From NCBI RefSeq assembly GCF_021869535.1, contig NW_026262690.1, positions 89,077,995-89,141,994 on the forward strand: a DNA stretch of 64,000 nucleotides, written 5' to 3'. This DNA is from Mytilus californianus. Its lineage: Eukaryota; Mollusca; Bivalvia; Mytilida; Mytilidae. The notes under the pieces are model-generated. The model did no database searches. It was not told the DNA's origin and saw nothing but the letters and a program-made list of their open reading frames with translations. This document shows positions 1 to 11,859 of the stretch, one piece after another (position 1 is the first letter of the stretch; each line of letters begins with the position of its first letter). Made by a program: the position numbers and the translations under genes.

Positions 1-600
1 GAAAAGAGGGATTGTGGTTCTGACAAATGGAACATACACGTGGTCATCTGTTACACAAATAGTCCATGTATAACGGCCAACTAAATATTTCTAATAAAAA
101 ATATACAGTGGCAAATGTGGCAAGAGCTTTCATTTACCTAATTATATCAATTGGCTGGATCGAAGTCTTAGGTTGACCTGGAGGTAGAATAATTGTTTAA
201 ATGCACCTGAAATATCAAGTTAAATAGTTTATGTCATCAGTTTAAACTTAATCCTAGGAGTTTCCGCTATGCAAAGAACCTGTCATTGTTTGGCAGCAGA
301 GGTATCGACTGAGTACTGAGTACAATGTACATTTGACATTGATTTCCGTGTGAATAAAAGCTGTCCCTATACACAATCATCAAGTTTGCACGAGGATAAA
401 AGTGTGGATAGTAATATTTAAAGCATGAAAACTACAAGGGTCTAAGCAAAACAACCAACACTGTCGAGTTCAATTTTGCTTTTGAGACTTGTTACCTTAG
501 ATTTGGTATCAACATATGATTAATGAATAGGAAATTCGCAGACTAAATGCAACAATTAAGTCAATCATGTCACAACCGAATCAAATATTTGTTTAAATGT
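1..600. other. No recognisable feature
   Basis: AT-rich sequence with only short chance reading frames. I see no repeat, splice structure or RNA gene here. Confidence 0.5.
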
Positions 601-639
601 ATCCGTATTGTTGGCCCTGTAACACAAAACGATGGTGCT

Positions 640-870
640 ACTATTGGAGCAAGATTGTCTTACCCTTCCGGTGCAACGGAGATCTCCCCCAGCTTTTGTT
701 GGGGTTCGCAATTATCAGTATATAACTCAGTTCTGCAATGCGGTTATGGACTTTTGTTTATTTAATCGTCGTTTTGTCGTTTTTTCTCATGGCTTTGTCA
801 GATTCTCTTTATATTATGAACTTTAATTTTCCTTTGGTCTCACGCGTCTCTTTTTTGTTAAGATACCTGC
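640..870 (+). repeat. Degraded dispersed repeat (class unknown)
   Basis: This stretch carries a GAGATCxCCCCCAGxTTTTGxTGGGGTTCG-like block at 670-708, followed by CTCATGGCTTTGTCAG near 786 and a pyrimidine-rich tail. The first block is seen again at 31437-31500, so it is a repeat on internal evidence. From memory the whole arrangement is a very common mussel dispersed sequence. The short overlapping reading frames here (547-941) are best explained as translations of the repeat, not as genes. Confidence 0.5.
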
Positions 871-2325
871 CTATCGTCGAATACTGCATTTTGACCATTA
901 TATTTATTTTAATTATTAGCGTCGGGTTGCTGTTACTTTAACGTATATCCCTTTTATCCATAACTAAACTGCAGTGACTGTTTATGTAGGTCCTTTTTGT
1001 TATTATGGCCCAAACATTTTATTGTCTGCCATTTATGAGTACTATATTTTGTCTCGGACGTATTTGTGAAGTTTATTTTAGACACATGCCATGAACTCTC
1101 AAATCTGTATCATATATTTTATCTACACATTTTTCTGCACTTTTCATGTACAAAATATACTGATAGTCGCCGCCCTTCTTTGTATTGTGTATATATTTAT
1201 AATGCACACGTACCGTCGCCAGCCAGACTAGCCAGCTTTTGCTGTAGTCTTTTTAGCACGTATAAAAGTGATTTCCGCGAATAAAAAGAGATTGGAATAT
1301 ATGCAAATAGGCAGCAACATAAAGAAACAAAAAAATCAACATATGGAGGTCAATATACTGTCTCCGTCAAAGAACAATGTCAATGCAATATAGCTCTAAA
1401 TCGTCCAGAGTCTATAAGGGTTTGAATTTTCTCTGCAAAACAAGTTTTTGAAAATTTACCATGTTTTTATTTCGTTCACACGACCCCATTCAAAAAGCTA
1501 TTAAACCAACTAAAATTTAAATATTAAAAAGTCTATATAAAAATATTTGAAACTATTTTACACATTTCCCTAAAATCAAAATATACCCCAACGCTGTACA
1601 TGTTGCTTTAAAAGAACTCTTTGATTCCATGTCACAAATAGGTAGGACCGATTTTCCTTGAAGTTCTTTCACACCAGGGCCATTTTCAAAAAGTCTTTCA
1701 ATCTTTACTTGAATTCACAGTATCATAGCTCCATGGGTGTCCTTTGAGTACTTAACAATATCATAGCCTACTTCTAAATAGAACCCCAATTTACAAACAC
1801 CGGCCTGAAGATAGTCCAAAACCTCAATTTTGACAGATTTTGGAAAATTCTGAGAATTTATCCCAAAAATGTATAAGGACATTGTTAACCAAAACCAATA
1901 TTCTAGTAAAAGAAAAGCTATATATAATGCCTATCGGATTGTATTTTATACGGAAATAAAATCTGATATTGTAGTGCCTCGTGATTGTTGTCAACCAATC
2001 AAAATTACGGATTTTAAGAAACATACTTGTAATGTAATTATAAGAAATTCTTATATAGAATCGTTAATATTTAAATCTCAGAAGCATTTAACAACTTTTA
2101 GATTTTGAAACTGTGAGTGAAAAAAGTAAACAAGGAAAATTGGCCCTGCCCCTTTTCTAAAACTATGCATTGCATGACATCTTTATAACAAATATGTCTT
2201 GATTTGCAATTCAAAACTAAAACATAGCTTGGCGTTCAATATAGTTTTGTTTTGATTAAGAATTTTCCTTTTTAGTACTCCAAAGAGCTATAAAAAGCAG
2301 TTTTGAAGGTTATAAAGGTTAAAAA
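871..2325. other. No recognisable feature
   Basis: AT-rich non-coding sequence. Overlapping 66-79 codon frames on both strands around 1824-2108 have no family motif and look like chance frames. Confidence 0.45.
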
Positions 2326-2329
2326 TTTG

Positions 2330-2690
2330 ATTGATTGATATTGATGCTTGCTTCACGTCTATGTAGTGGCCATCCAGTGACCATCATTCCATGCATATTC
2401 AGGATGATAACAAGTTTTGTAATGAGGGTCGACCGCAATGAGGGGTAGAAAACAGCCACTTGAAAAGAGGGTTTCCCATCATGTAAGGTCAGAAAAGAAA
2501 TATTGCCCTGTAACAAGCTAAAGTTGTTAGAGTTATTTCCATACATCGTCGTACTTTTCGTTCACTATGCATCGGATTTAACATCCCCATTCTGGTCGGA
2601 CGTGGCTGCGTATTTATACATCATGTACTACCAAACGGACACCCTTGTTAACATGGGTTTTACTGCTAGAAGGGAGACGTTGAGATGACA
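2330..2690 (+). repeat. Dispersed repeat family B, copy 1
   Basis: Shared order of blocks: a CCAGTGxCCATxATTxCATGCATATTCAGGA-like start, a GTCGACC.GAGGGGTAGAAAACxGCCACTTG-like middle, a purine-rich AGAGGGT block, then TCTGGTCGGACGTGGCTGCG, TTTATACATC, a CAAACGGAC block and a final TGACAATATTTCTAT-like end. The same order recurs at 21040-21450 and 49430-49790 on this strand, and reversed at 50310-50590, 54510-54690 and 60770-61145. Copies are about 350-400 bp and strongly diverged. I see no long reading frame conserved between copies, so the family looks non-autonomous. Confidence 0.6.
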
Positions 2691-2699
2691 ATATTTCTA

Positions 2700-4200
2700 T
2701 GGGTTAGTCAGTCCTTTGACTGAAGATTAAAATCCGGTTTTAACTTAGTCCTGGTGTTTAAGATTGGCCTTTCTCTTTCCTAACTAACAAAACAGGCCCC
2801 ATTTGAGACAGTCATATAAACATTTGTGTGAGTGAGAGGGAGAAATTAAAAAGTAAGATATTTTGACCAACAAGTCCTTTCCTTTGTAGAAAACAATATG
2901 TAAATAGTAGAAAAAATAGTTCAAGAAAAGCACTGAATCTTTAAAACATGTAAAAAAAAAAAGAGAGATAAACCTAAACCAATACTAGATGATATAATAT
3001 CAAGGACTTATCGCAGTTCGTGAGAGCAAGCTGAAGGAAGTTAGTCAATGTATATGAGATCATGTCATTCTATACTATTATATCGACGACTTTACATTGC
3101 ATACAGCAACGAGAACTTGTACAGAGTCCGTTTTCGGTATAAGCTAATGAATGTAAGTTTCTAATGGTATCTATGATGAGTTTATTTATTATTTAGTACG
3201 AAAAGCAATTATTGAACAACAATGGTATACTAGTAATGATAACCATTATGCAAGTTTGTTAATGATAAAAGGAAGAAGACAATTCCTAAACTTGCTAGCT
3301 TTATAACTTAGTATTTTCGTAAAAAGTTGTGTAAGAGATGCCAATTTTATATCAAATTCCTGCAGATAGATTCATACTTACACATTAAGGTTTTGTTATA
3401 AAATTTAGAAAAGGTTTTCACCAATTTATGATATCTATTTCCCTAGTGTATCCTTTTAGTTCAATGCATCTTATGTTCATTGACACCCTGCACGTCTTCG
3501 CAAACATGCACATATTTAACCAACTAAAAATTATTCACTACATAAAAAGGAGCCAACAGAAAATCACCACAAAGGAAAGGAACTGTCGTCCCGTTTGTCA
3601 TAACTCTGCCGTGAAAGATTCTAATATCAAGGTCGCTCCCGTTCTACGTTGATTTGCGAGAACAGGGGTATATTGAGGTGTAGATTTTCAACTCTATATT
3701 TAGAAAAAAAAACCTGTATGGTTTACAGAGAAAAGGTCGTCGTAGTTTCTTATGTATTGATGAACATGCAATAGAGTGGTATTTCGAATGATCTGTTCGA
3801 ATGCTGACCATAAACTGTATATCGTTACAATAAAGGACTCATTTGCGAAGAGGGGCACAGTTAGTTCTCATCGGAATACAAATCATTATTGCCATACTTC
3901 TTGTAATTTTCAAAGTCGTGAATAATGTTTCCGTCTAGTGCAAAATGTATCGTTTTTTTTTTTTTTTAAAGTTTGCTTTGTTCTTTGTTTTTGTTTTGAT
4001 TTATCAATTATCAAGTTCATTATAAAGGGCGTGTGATAACTTTGAATTATCCGTATACTGACTGAAAATTATACTCCGACTCATAATTATATATATAATG
4101 AATCAGGAACAACACTACATTCATATACCCTTATACTCCTTTCCTTCTGTATGTTGATATGCTGCATTCGACGTAACCGTTTACTCAGTTGGCTGCATTT
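2700..4200. other. No recognisable feature
   Basis: AT-rich sequence. A poly-T run lies at about 3953-3968. The 74-codon frame at 3428-3652 has no recognisable motif. Confidence 0.45.
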
Positions 4201-4204
4201 TTGT

Positions 4205-4900
4205 AATTGTGGTAAATGATCGGACATATTTGCTGGTTTATGGATGTCGTAATTAATAGTAGATACATGTTTTCGAAACCGATCGGATGTATTTGCTGGT
4301 TCAAGGTTCTTGTAACTGGTGCGACATATTTGTTGGTTCATGGTTATCGAAACCGATCAGACATATTTGCTGGTTCATGGTCGCTGTAAATGATCGGACA
4401 TATTTGCTGGTTCATGGTCGCTGTAAATGATCGGAAATATTTGCTGGTTCATGGTCGCTGTAAATGATCGGACATATTTGCTGTTACGTGTTTGTTGAAA
4501 CTAATCGGACATATTTGTTGGTTCCTGGTCGCTGTAAATGATCGGACATATTTGGTGGTTCATGGTCGCTGTAAATGATCTGACATATTTGCTGTTACAT
4601 GTTTGTTGAAACTGATCGAACATATTTGTTGGTTCGTGGTTGTTATAACCGATCGGTCATATTTGTTGGTTCATGGTGATCGTAACCGATCGGACATATT
4701 TGCTGGTTCAAGGTCGCTGTAAATGATCGGACATATTTGCTGGTACATGTTTGTTGAAACTGATCGGACATATTTGTTGGTTCGTGGTTGTTATAACCGA
4801 TCGGACATATTTGTTGGTTCGTGGTGATCGTAACCGATCGGACATATTTGCTGGTACATGTATGTTGAAACTGATCAGACATATTTGTTGGTTCATAATT
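4205..4900. repeat. 37-bp minisatellite, about 18 units
   Basis: Every unit contains a core close to GATCGGACATATTTGCTGG followed by a variable 15-18 bp segment. Counting the ATATTTG core gives 18 units over about 690 bp, so the period is 37 bp. Four variable-segment types can be told apart (GGTCGCTGTAAAT, GTTTGTTGAAACT, GGTTGTTATAACC, GGTGATCGTAACC). The last eight units run B-C-D-A-B-C-D-B, which is a 148-bp higher-order period. Since 37 is not a multiple of three, a frame crossing the array rotates through all three phases. The minus-strand frames at 4643-4924 and 4708-4917 are this array translated, not genes. Confidence 0.93.
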
Positions 4901-4904
4901 ATGA

Positions 4905-6080
4905 TGTTGAAAAGCATACCCCAAAAATGGTGTTAGTCAGAAAAATTCGAACTGAAAGCATATATATCTGAATTGATTTCATAAACTGTATAAAATTTAA
5001 ATGAGTTATAAGTGTTATTCACGGGTACACCTATTGACCTTAAATTGGTATCATAGGAAAAATCTTGAGTGGCTTTCATCATCTTTAAAACAAATTTAGA
5101 TTTTCTTATGTTATACTGGATGTTTTGTTGTTTGGAATATAACATGAAACACTAGATCTTGTTTATTTGTTTTAAGATATAGTGAAACATGGATAACGTG
5201 TTTTTCATAAAGTTTCTTATTGTGTGATTCATCGATATTGCACTTTCCTGTTTACCTTTAATGCATACTACTTATATTTTTTTCATGTTTCAATATTTCA
5301 ACCTATCCAACACCTGTGAAGTTCAGCATTTTCCCCTTTTTTTAAGCAGCACATACACGCTTACTTGATTTATTGCTGATAGAAATGGGAAAATGAATAA
5401 AATAATTAAATAAGCTTAGTAATAAAGGTTTATCACATCAAACAAATAAGTTAAAGACTCATGTAGACAGTTTATCAGAAAATTCGGAAAAAAAGAACGA
5501 AAATGATAAACAGCTGCGCCAGGAGCGCATGCATTTATGCACGTCGTATGCATTATGTTTGTTGCGAAAACAAAATGGAATTTTGTAGGAGGCAATGAAT
5601 CCAAATTCGGAATGATATTCCTGAAGAAAATTAAAGTTGAAAGAGGATATTCTTGTGCGCGAAATTTGAAAAACATTGCTTTAAATGTGATTTTTATAGT
5701 AAATGGATCGACAAACCGAAACTATTTCAAAACTCTTTGCCATCCGGAGACCATTACTCCAAAATTCTTTTTTTTAGAAACAGTGATCATGATCTTTGAC
5801 TGTCGTTATCTTTATGGGTAGGCAATGAGTTCACATAGTAAACACACAAAAACGGATAGCAAGTTCAGGCGATTGCTCACAATGACACGAGACAGGCCAA
5901 GTACAATATTGTGAAGCAACCTAAATTTTACATCCAGATTATTTAAACTCTATTGGCTCGAAGAAAATGAGATGTGGTTATACGTCAATTAGACACAAAC
6001 CCAACGACAGAAATAACCCCAAAAGACATCTAATGTGCAATATATAATCATCACCAATAGACAGGTGTCAACACAACATG
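4905..6080. other. No recognisable feature
   Basis: AT-rich sequence between the minisatellite and the terminal-inverted-repeat element. Complementary frames of 86 and 94 codons at 5416-5821 have no recognised motif. Confidence 0.45.
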
Positions 6081-6084
6081 TCTA

Positions 6085-6682
6085 ACGTGAGGGTACCCAA
6101 ATTGCACCTAGTTTGACAGTTTTTTTCAACCACGTTTATTTATGATCCAGACAAAAGTTTACTATATAGATCCACCAATTTTATTTTGAATCCATATTGA
6201 ATCATAGAAAAATAGGTTTGAATCTACCCCCAAACGATCCATGATTCTGTACGGATGAGTACCCAAATTGCACCCATGCTTAAATTCATATCCTTAAAAA
6301 TCGTATAATAGATGTTTTGATTTATTTTTTTCAAATATTTAGAACAATTTGACATTTGTCCATGCTTACTATTTATTTCTTATGAAATGGATGCTCGTAA
6401 CATATTTTATTTGCTCATTTTTAAAAGATGACCTTTTTGTGGACGTCGCATGGCGACGTTTCCGTAGATTTACTTTTTCAGGTGAACACTTCATCTGTTG
6501 ATATATACTGTGAACATTTTATGAATATTTAAATATATTTACCTATTTGAAAGACGTGCATGATATCAAATAATAAAAAATACAAATTGTTTAGTCCCTA
6601 AGAAAGCTTGTATTATTTTCGCTGCTATTTTTGCTATATAGGTGCAATTTGGGTACTCGGTTCAATTTGGGTACTGTGATGT
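6085..6682. mobile_element. Non-autonomous DNA transposon (MITE) with TA duplication
   Basis: The left end begins ACGTGAGGGTACCCAAATT and continues GCACC. The right end, read inward on the other strand, begins ACATCACAGTACCCAAATTG. About 20 of the first 26 positions agree, so these are imperfect terminal inverted repeats. A TA dinucleotide sits directly outside each end (6083-6084 and 6683-6684), the duplication expected of Tc1/mariner-type elements. The GTACCCAAATTG motif occurs again internally near 6254 and twice at the right end (about 6640-6675). There is no transposase frame, so the 598-bp element would depend on an enzyme supplied elsewhere. Class assignment rests on TSD and size only. 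Confidence 0.7.
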
Positions 6683-6689
6683 TAGCTCT

Positions 6690-7345
6690 AAATCGTCCCA
6701 AGGTTTTCAAAGTTGTGTGTATTTTAAAACAGAAACGATCAATGACCTTCCATTTTCACTCAATTCTCCAAGCATATAGCAAAAGCCATTAAAATAAGAC
6801 ATACGGCAGCTAATGACAAGGTTCCTGTCTTCGGACTGGATCTGCAAATTAAATGGCCAATATTGACCATTCATAGAAATTTCGCTGAGAACATAGGCAT
6901 GAGAGCGCCTTCCATACCTTTTTTTCTCATATCTTTTATGGACTTATATTTTGCAAATATACATCTTTCATAAAGTTTATCACTAAACCGGGAGAGAAAC
7001 GTGCATGAGAACCGCTTATAAACGATTTTCCAAGTAATTTATATGTCTATATAAGATCCACGACTCTATTAAAATACTGTCGACCTCGATTTCGCTGTTG
7101 TCAATATAGAACTCTTATTTTAATTTCCTCGTAATCTTTTACGAATTTAGGCGTATAAGCTTTTACGATACATCTCCGCCTGCTCGGCAAATCGCAGAAA
7201 ACTGAAGTAATAGAGTGAAAGAATGCATTGAGGTTTTCGGCAATAAATACACATGCATTTAGAATTAACATCTGTAGTAACAATAAACTTTCAGAACTTG
7301 GAAAAGCAATGCTGCAAACTTATACTAGCACTTTTAAAACTATTC
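6690..7345. other. No recognisable feature
   Basis: AT-rich sequence; the 60-codon minus-strand frame at 7101-7283 has no motif. Confidence 0.4.
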
Positions 7346-7349
7346 GCAC

Positions 7350-7952
7350 TTTTTTACTATCCAAGTCAGTACTTTTATGTAAAGTAATGTTTATATATCA
7401 CTAGGGTACCAAATAAAGTCAACATCTGACAAAATTGGTTCCATTTGAATTTTGCAACATATATAGGTTAAACGACGATATTCAAATAATGAAGCGTGAG
7501 AATTGTGAAAGATATTGTTATCAATGTTAGAAGACATGTTTAACTTTTGAACTCTTTGGCATTTATTATATAAATATATATATATATATAAAAGAATGCT
7601 CGGAATATATAATTCGATAAATTGAAACGCAATTTGTCGTCTATTTTTACAGTATTCTGGATTTTTACTATCCAAGTCTGTAATGTTATGCAAAGTAATG
7701 TTTATCACTATAGGGTACCAAATAAAGTCAAAATCTGACATTATTGGTTCCATTTGCATTCTGCAACATATATAGGTTAAGGACGATATGCAAATAATCA
7801 AGCGTGAGAATTGTGAAAGATATTGTTATCAATGTTAGAAGACATGTTTAACTTTTGAACTCTTTGGCATTTATTATATAAATATATAAAATGATGCTCG
7901 GAATATATAATTCGATAAATTGAAACGTCATTTGTCGTCTTATTTTACAGTT
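7350..7952. repeat. Two-copy tandem duplication, about 310 bp
   Basis: ACTATCCAAGTC starts both copies, at about 7356 and 7667. Both continue through AGTAATGTTTAT, GGGTACCAAATAAAGTCA, a TTGGTTCCATTTG block, GCAACATATATAGGTTAA, and end with ATAATTCGATAAATTGAAACG. The first copy carries a short TA microsatellite (about 7568-7590) that is mostly absent from the second. The 136-codon minus-strand frame at 7391-7801 encodes the same peptide motif twice only because it spans the duplication. It is not supported as a gene. Confidence 0.9.
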
Positions 7953-7978
7953 TGTTCTTATTTTGTGCTGTTACACAA

Positions 7979-8032
7979 TTGTCCCAGGTTAAGGGATGGT
8001 TGTGCGCTCACATACATATTTAACCCCGCCAT

Positions 8033-8070
<38 letters not shown>

Positions 8071-8310
8071 TGTCCTAAGTCAGGAGCCTGTAATTCATTC
8101 ATTTCATATTTGTTTTTCGTAAATTGTTTTGTTATAAATTAGGTCGCTGGTTTTATCGTTTCAATTGTTTCACATTTTTCATGTCCGACCTTTTTAAGCA
8201 TGGGTTTTTCTCATTGTTGAAGGCCGTACGGTTGCCTTTAATTGCTTACATCCACTTCATTTGAAATCTGGTGGATCACACCACATCTCCTTAATTTTAT
8301 CAAGGATTTG
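7979..8310 (-). repeat. Dispersed repeat family A, partial reversed copy
   Basis: Reads as the reverse complement of the family seen at 17875-19040 and 37227-38345. It contains CCCAGGTTAAGGGATGG, TTTAACCCCGCC, TAAGTCAGGAGCCTGTAATTC, TCATTGTTGAAGGCCGTACG and CACCACATCTCCTTA in that order. An uninterrupted (TA)n microsatellite lies inside it at about 8037-8067, where other copies carry ordinary sequence between the GGGGTTAAA and GACAGGCA blocks. Confidence 0.8.
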
Positions 8311-8319
8311 TATAGTAAG

Positions 8320-9420
8320 ATCCTTGATTTTATATAGTAACGCCTTGACGTATTGCAAAATCTCTTTTTTTATTCATTTTTATTTCAGAAAATGTTAATT
8401 TTCCGATTTCATCTGTTTTTTTCTGGTTATTTAGATAATTTGGAATATAAATAAGCATGTTCTTGCAAGATCGTTATTAGAGGGAACCGTTTGTTTAACA
8501 CTAAAAAAGTTTTATAAACGTTCACAATGTAAAGATAAATGAAATAAAAAATACTTTAATTTAGATTGTTAAAAACCCCAAAAATGTGATTTGTTGCCTC
8601 GGGGGAACCGTTTCAGATGTGACTAAAACAAACAAAACAATGAGCCACATTCATGAAATTCAATTAAATATAGAAAAGACACATGTTTAAAACAAAGCAG
8701 CATAACTTTCTTCTACAGGACTTAAAACTGTCAAAACGTTTTTAATTACAATGCATCACATAAAAAGTAAATGAAATATAAATTTTATGAGCAATAGATA
8801 AAACAGGTAACAATCGGGACATAAATTAATGCCTCTGATTAATCAATTCACATGAAAATATTAAAGAATTGGCTTTTTACAGACGCGTTCAAACTATTCA
8901 GAAAAAATGTATAAGTTAGTAATGTATAGCACCGTTATTTCTAAGTTACAAGAGAGTCTCAAAATAAGTCGATACTCGTGGAGGGTTTGGTTTTTTTTTT
9001 TTTTTTAAATGTATAATGATTTCCCATGATACATTTTTCAAGGTTTTATGCTGTCTATGGCTTTTCGTGTTGTTTTGTGTTGTTAAACTACATTTTTGTT
9101 CAACATTTTGATATGCATGTAGCACAATTGCATTGCATTTGTATATAGTCACTACACAAAAGTATAATTTGAACACATAAAATGCATACCAAATTTCATC
9201 CTTTGTTTTTACGATTTTTTCTACTTTTGTTGATTTGTTTTATTATGAAAACAGAGACTATATCTTTATAGGTTATTATCTGGTTTTTCGGAAAAAGACA
9301 TTGTTTTCAAAACAATGGAAACATATCCCTATGTGACGTAGTACAGTTCTGACTTCGAGTTGGGAAACCAGTTTATTACCTCATTGCCCTTACCAAATTT
9401 GCATCGGATTCGCGACTCCT
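8320..9420. other. No recognisable feature
   Basis: AT-rich sequence with a poly-T run at about 8990-9006. Nothing gene-like. Confidence 0.45.
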
Positions 9421-9505
9421 ACTATATATATATAAATTGCGGTTTTTATCCAACGCAATCATAGGTTTGAACGTTGTTTTCAATTTAGACTTGTTTATAT
9501 TTTTT
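9421..9505. repeat. Partial unit of the 245-bp tandem repeat
   Basis: Contains TTGCGGTTTTTATCCAACGC and the following block through TTTAGACTTGTTTATAT, identical in order to the ends of the two full units at 9823-10312. It begins within a short TA run. The sequence between it and the full units (9510-9820) includes a CATCACTGAAGAGACATTAA block near 9647. That block resembles part of the insertion at 37388-37700 read in reverse. Confidence 0.8.
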
Positions 9506-9822
9506 CGTTTGGGCTTGTACTATATTTTCCTTCGGGTTTATATGAGCCGTTCATCCTATTTCTAATATTTCGACTTTTCAAAATTCTAGAGTCTATCCTA
9601 AATTGAGGTAAATTATATGGCCTTCCAAATACCGTTTCGATCCCTAACATCACTGAAGAGACATTAATTGTCGAAATCCGGATGTGTACTAATTTTTGCA
9701 CCTTTTGTTTGCGGTATACCATTTTTTCCGCAAGTTTATTGTTTTCTGTTTGGTATTAAATTAATAATTTTAAAAGATCCATTTTTTAACATCTTGTGAT
9801 CCGTTTATTTTGCAATCGCCAA

Positions 9823-10044
9823 TGGCAGTCAGCAGGGTTTAAGAACATCTGTTGTTCGACCTGTTAGTCAAATGCGTTTTGTTAAAATATACTTTTTCAC
9901 TTTTTTGGTCTTTTGGAAAATGTTGTTTGTGTTGTATTTAGACCCCTCTATCAAGAAATTTGTTTTGCATGCTCACGTATAAAAATTGCGGTTTTTATCC
10001 AACGCAATCATAGGTTTGAACGTTGTTTTCAATTTAGACTTGTT

Positions 10045-10075
<31 letters not shown>

Positions 10076-10312
10076 GTCAGCAGGGTTTCAGAACATCTGT
10101 TGTTCGAACTGCTAGTCAAATGCGTTTTGTTTAAATATACTTTTTCACTTTTTTGGTCTTTTGGAAAATGTTGTTTGTGCTGTATTTAGACCCCTTTTCC
10201 AAGAAATTTTTTTGCATGAACACGTATAAAAATAGCGGTTTTTATACAACGCAATCATAGGTTTGAACGTTGTTTTCAATTTAGACTTGTTTATATATAT
10301 ATATATATATAA
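9823..10312. repeat. Two tandem units, about 248 and 242 bp, each ending in (TA)n
   Basis: Both units begin TGGCAGTCAGCAGGGTTT (9823 and 10071). They pass through CATCTGTTGTTCGA, AGTCAAATGCGTTTTGTT, CTTTTTCACTTTTTTGGTC, TGTATTTAGACCCC and the TTGCGGTTTTT block (with GCG changed to AGCGG in the second), and finish in a TA microsatellite (about 10046-10070 and 10292-10312). Reading frames here (9913-10360) alternate strands and are repeat translations. From memory similar sequence is dispersed in mussel genomes near retroelement ends; that link is not shown here. Confidence 0.9.
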
Positions 10313-10314
10313 TC

Positions 10315-11415
10315 CAGACAATTTCATTGTCCTAAAAACAATATGAACATGTGTTAGCATTCTCCTACCATTTACTGTCGTTTATTTTCAGTTAAGTTTT
10401 TTGGGAAGAAGAGCACAAATGTATATTTTGTGTGATCTATGCTCGAGGTCTGTCTGGTCGATGTTATACTATCCTCGTTGATGCGCAGTTTCACAATGAA
10501 GAACATTGTATGACCATTGCAGACAGTAATAAATGACCGTTGTTTCAACACACTTGTTTACAAATATGGAAATTGATTTCACAACATTTTTTTATGGATG
10601 TAATCCCTTAGTGGTCACGTGGGACCAATAACGTTACGTACATAGGGATTTTACCAGGGGAACCTTTACAGACTCGAAAGATAATTTCATTAATAGATTA
10701 ATGTATTAAATGACAGGTTTAATATATTTTATGACAGCGTATATCATGATTATTTGAAAGGGAATGCATTTACTAAACATTATAGAAATGATTTATGCTA
10801 ATTTTGGATGTCTTCATTCTCTCTCTCTTAGGTCTTTATTTTTTGCATTTCCTTCTACGAGGCTTTTTTTACAGAGAAAAAGTTGCGATTTTCCATCAAT
10901 TTATAGACGTTGACAATAAAAAATATTACATTACCACCGGCTCTTTAAAAAAGGATATTAAAAGAGAAACTACATGTAGAACATAACTGAAAAAAATCTT
11001 TTTAAAGCTTTTATGGCAAAGTAATTTAGAATTCTAATGTTAGTCTAGTCTCGTGTTACTATTTTTACAATTAAACTATTTAATTAAATTATAGTGTCTG
11101 TCTTCTATTTTATGCATAATGATGGGTTTAGTTTCTTCATTATATTCATCCTTTGTGGCTAAAAAGATTAATTTACACCATCAGTCATATATCAAACAAG
11201 TTTTCGTTGATTAATACTGAAAGGTTGTACTTCGATTACATTTTATCTACATCTATAAGACGAAATCTAAAGGAACAGAAATGACATCAACATTCTGGTG
11301 ATATTTTAGGAATTTTACTTTTTCTGTTTGATAGTACAATAACTTCGGTAGATAAGTATTTTGATAGTCTCTCTCATTCCATTCTTTTAGAATGACGACA
11401 GATATAAACATATCA
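10315..11415. other. No recognisable feature
   Basis: AT-rich sequence with no convincing frame, repeat or RNA gene. Confidence 0.45.
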
Positions 11416-11420
11416 TTGAC

Positions 11421-11855
11421 ATTTGTGTCTCATGTTGGATCTACGTCAAGGACATGTGACTATGATGTAGATTTCCGTGTTTACTTTTTAGCAATGTACT
11501 TTGATAGAAGTTAAAACTAAGGAATTGGTGATTTTTTCAAATTTTTGTTTCATTGTTTTTTGTCTTCATATTTGTGTCTCGTGTTGAATCTACATTAAGG
11601 ACATCTGATTATGATGTAGATTTTCGTATTTAATATTTAGCAATGTTATTTGTGATAGTTAAAACTGAGAAACTGGTGATATTTTTTTTTCTTTTTTGTT
11701 TGTTTGGGATGTTTCTCTTTATATTTGTGTCTCATGTGTAGATCTACGTCAATGACATCTGACTATGATGTAGATTTGCGTGTTTACATTTCGCAATTTT
11801 ATTTATAATAGTTAAAACCGAGGAACTGATAGAATTTTTAATTTTGTTTGTTTGT
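11421..11855. repeat. Three tandem units of about 150 bp
   Basis: ATTTGTGTCTCATG (CGTG in the second unit) starts units at 11421, 11570 and 11723. Each continues to TCTACGTCAAGGACAT, ACTATGATGTAGATTT, GTTTAC, TTAGCAATGT and AGTTAAAACTGAGGAACTG with scattered substitutions, then a T-rich spacer. The unit length is close to the tandem core of bivalve pearl-type elements as I remember them, but I cannot identify the family. Confidence 0.9.
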
Positions 11856-11859
11856 TTGT

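Noticed and set aside
4643..4924. 93-codon frame encoding a repetitive NQQICPIGY-type peptide
   Set aside because: It is the 37-bp minisatellite read through its rotating phases. Frames of similar length exist in more than one phase, so the open reading is a property of the unit, not of selection.
7391..7801. 136-codon minus-strand frame with an internally repeated peptide
   Set aside because: The repetition comes from the 310-bp tandem duplication, and the frame crosses a TA microsatellite (IYIYIY). There is no motif and no independent support.
9913..10360. Several 67-73 codon frames on both strands
   Set aside because: All lie in the 245-bp tandem units and include YIYIYI from the TA microsatellites.
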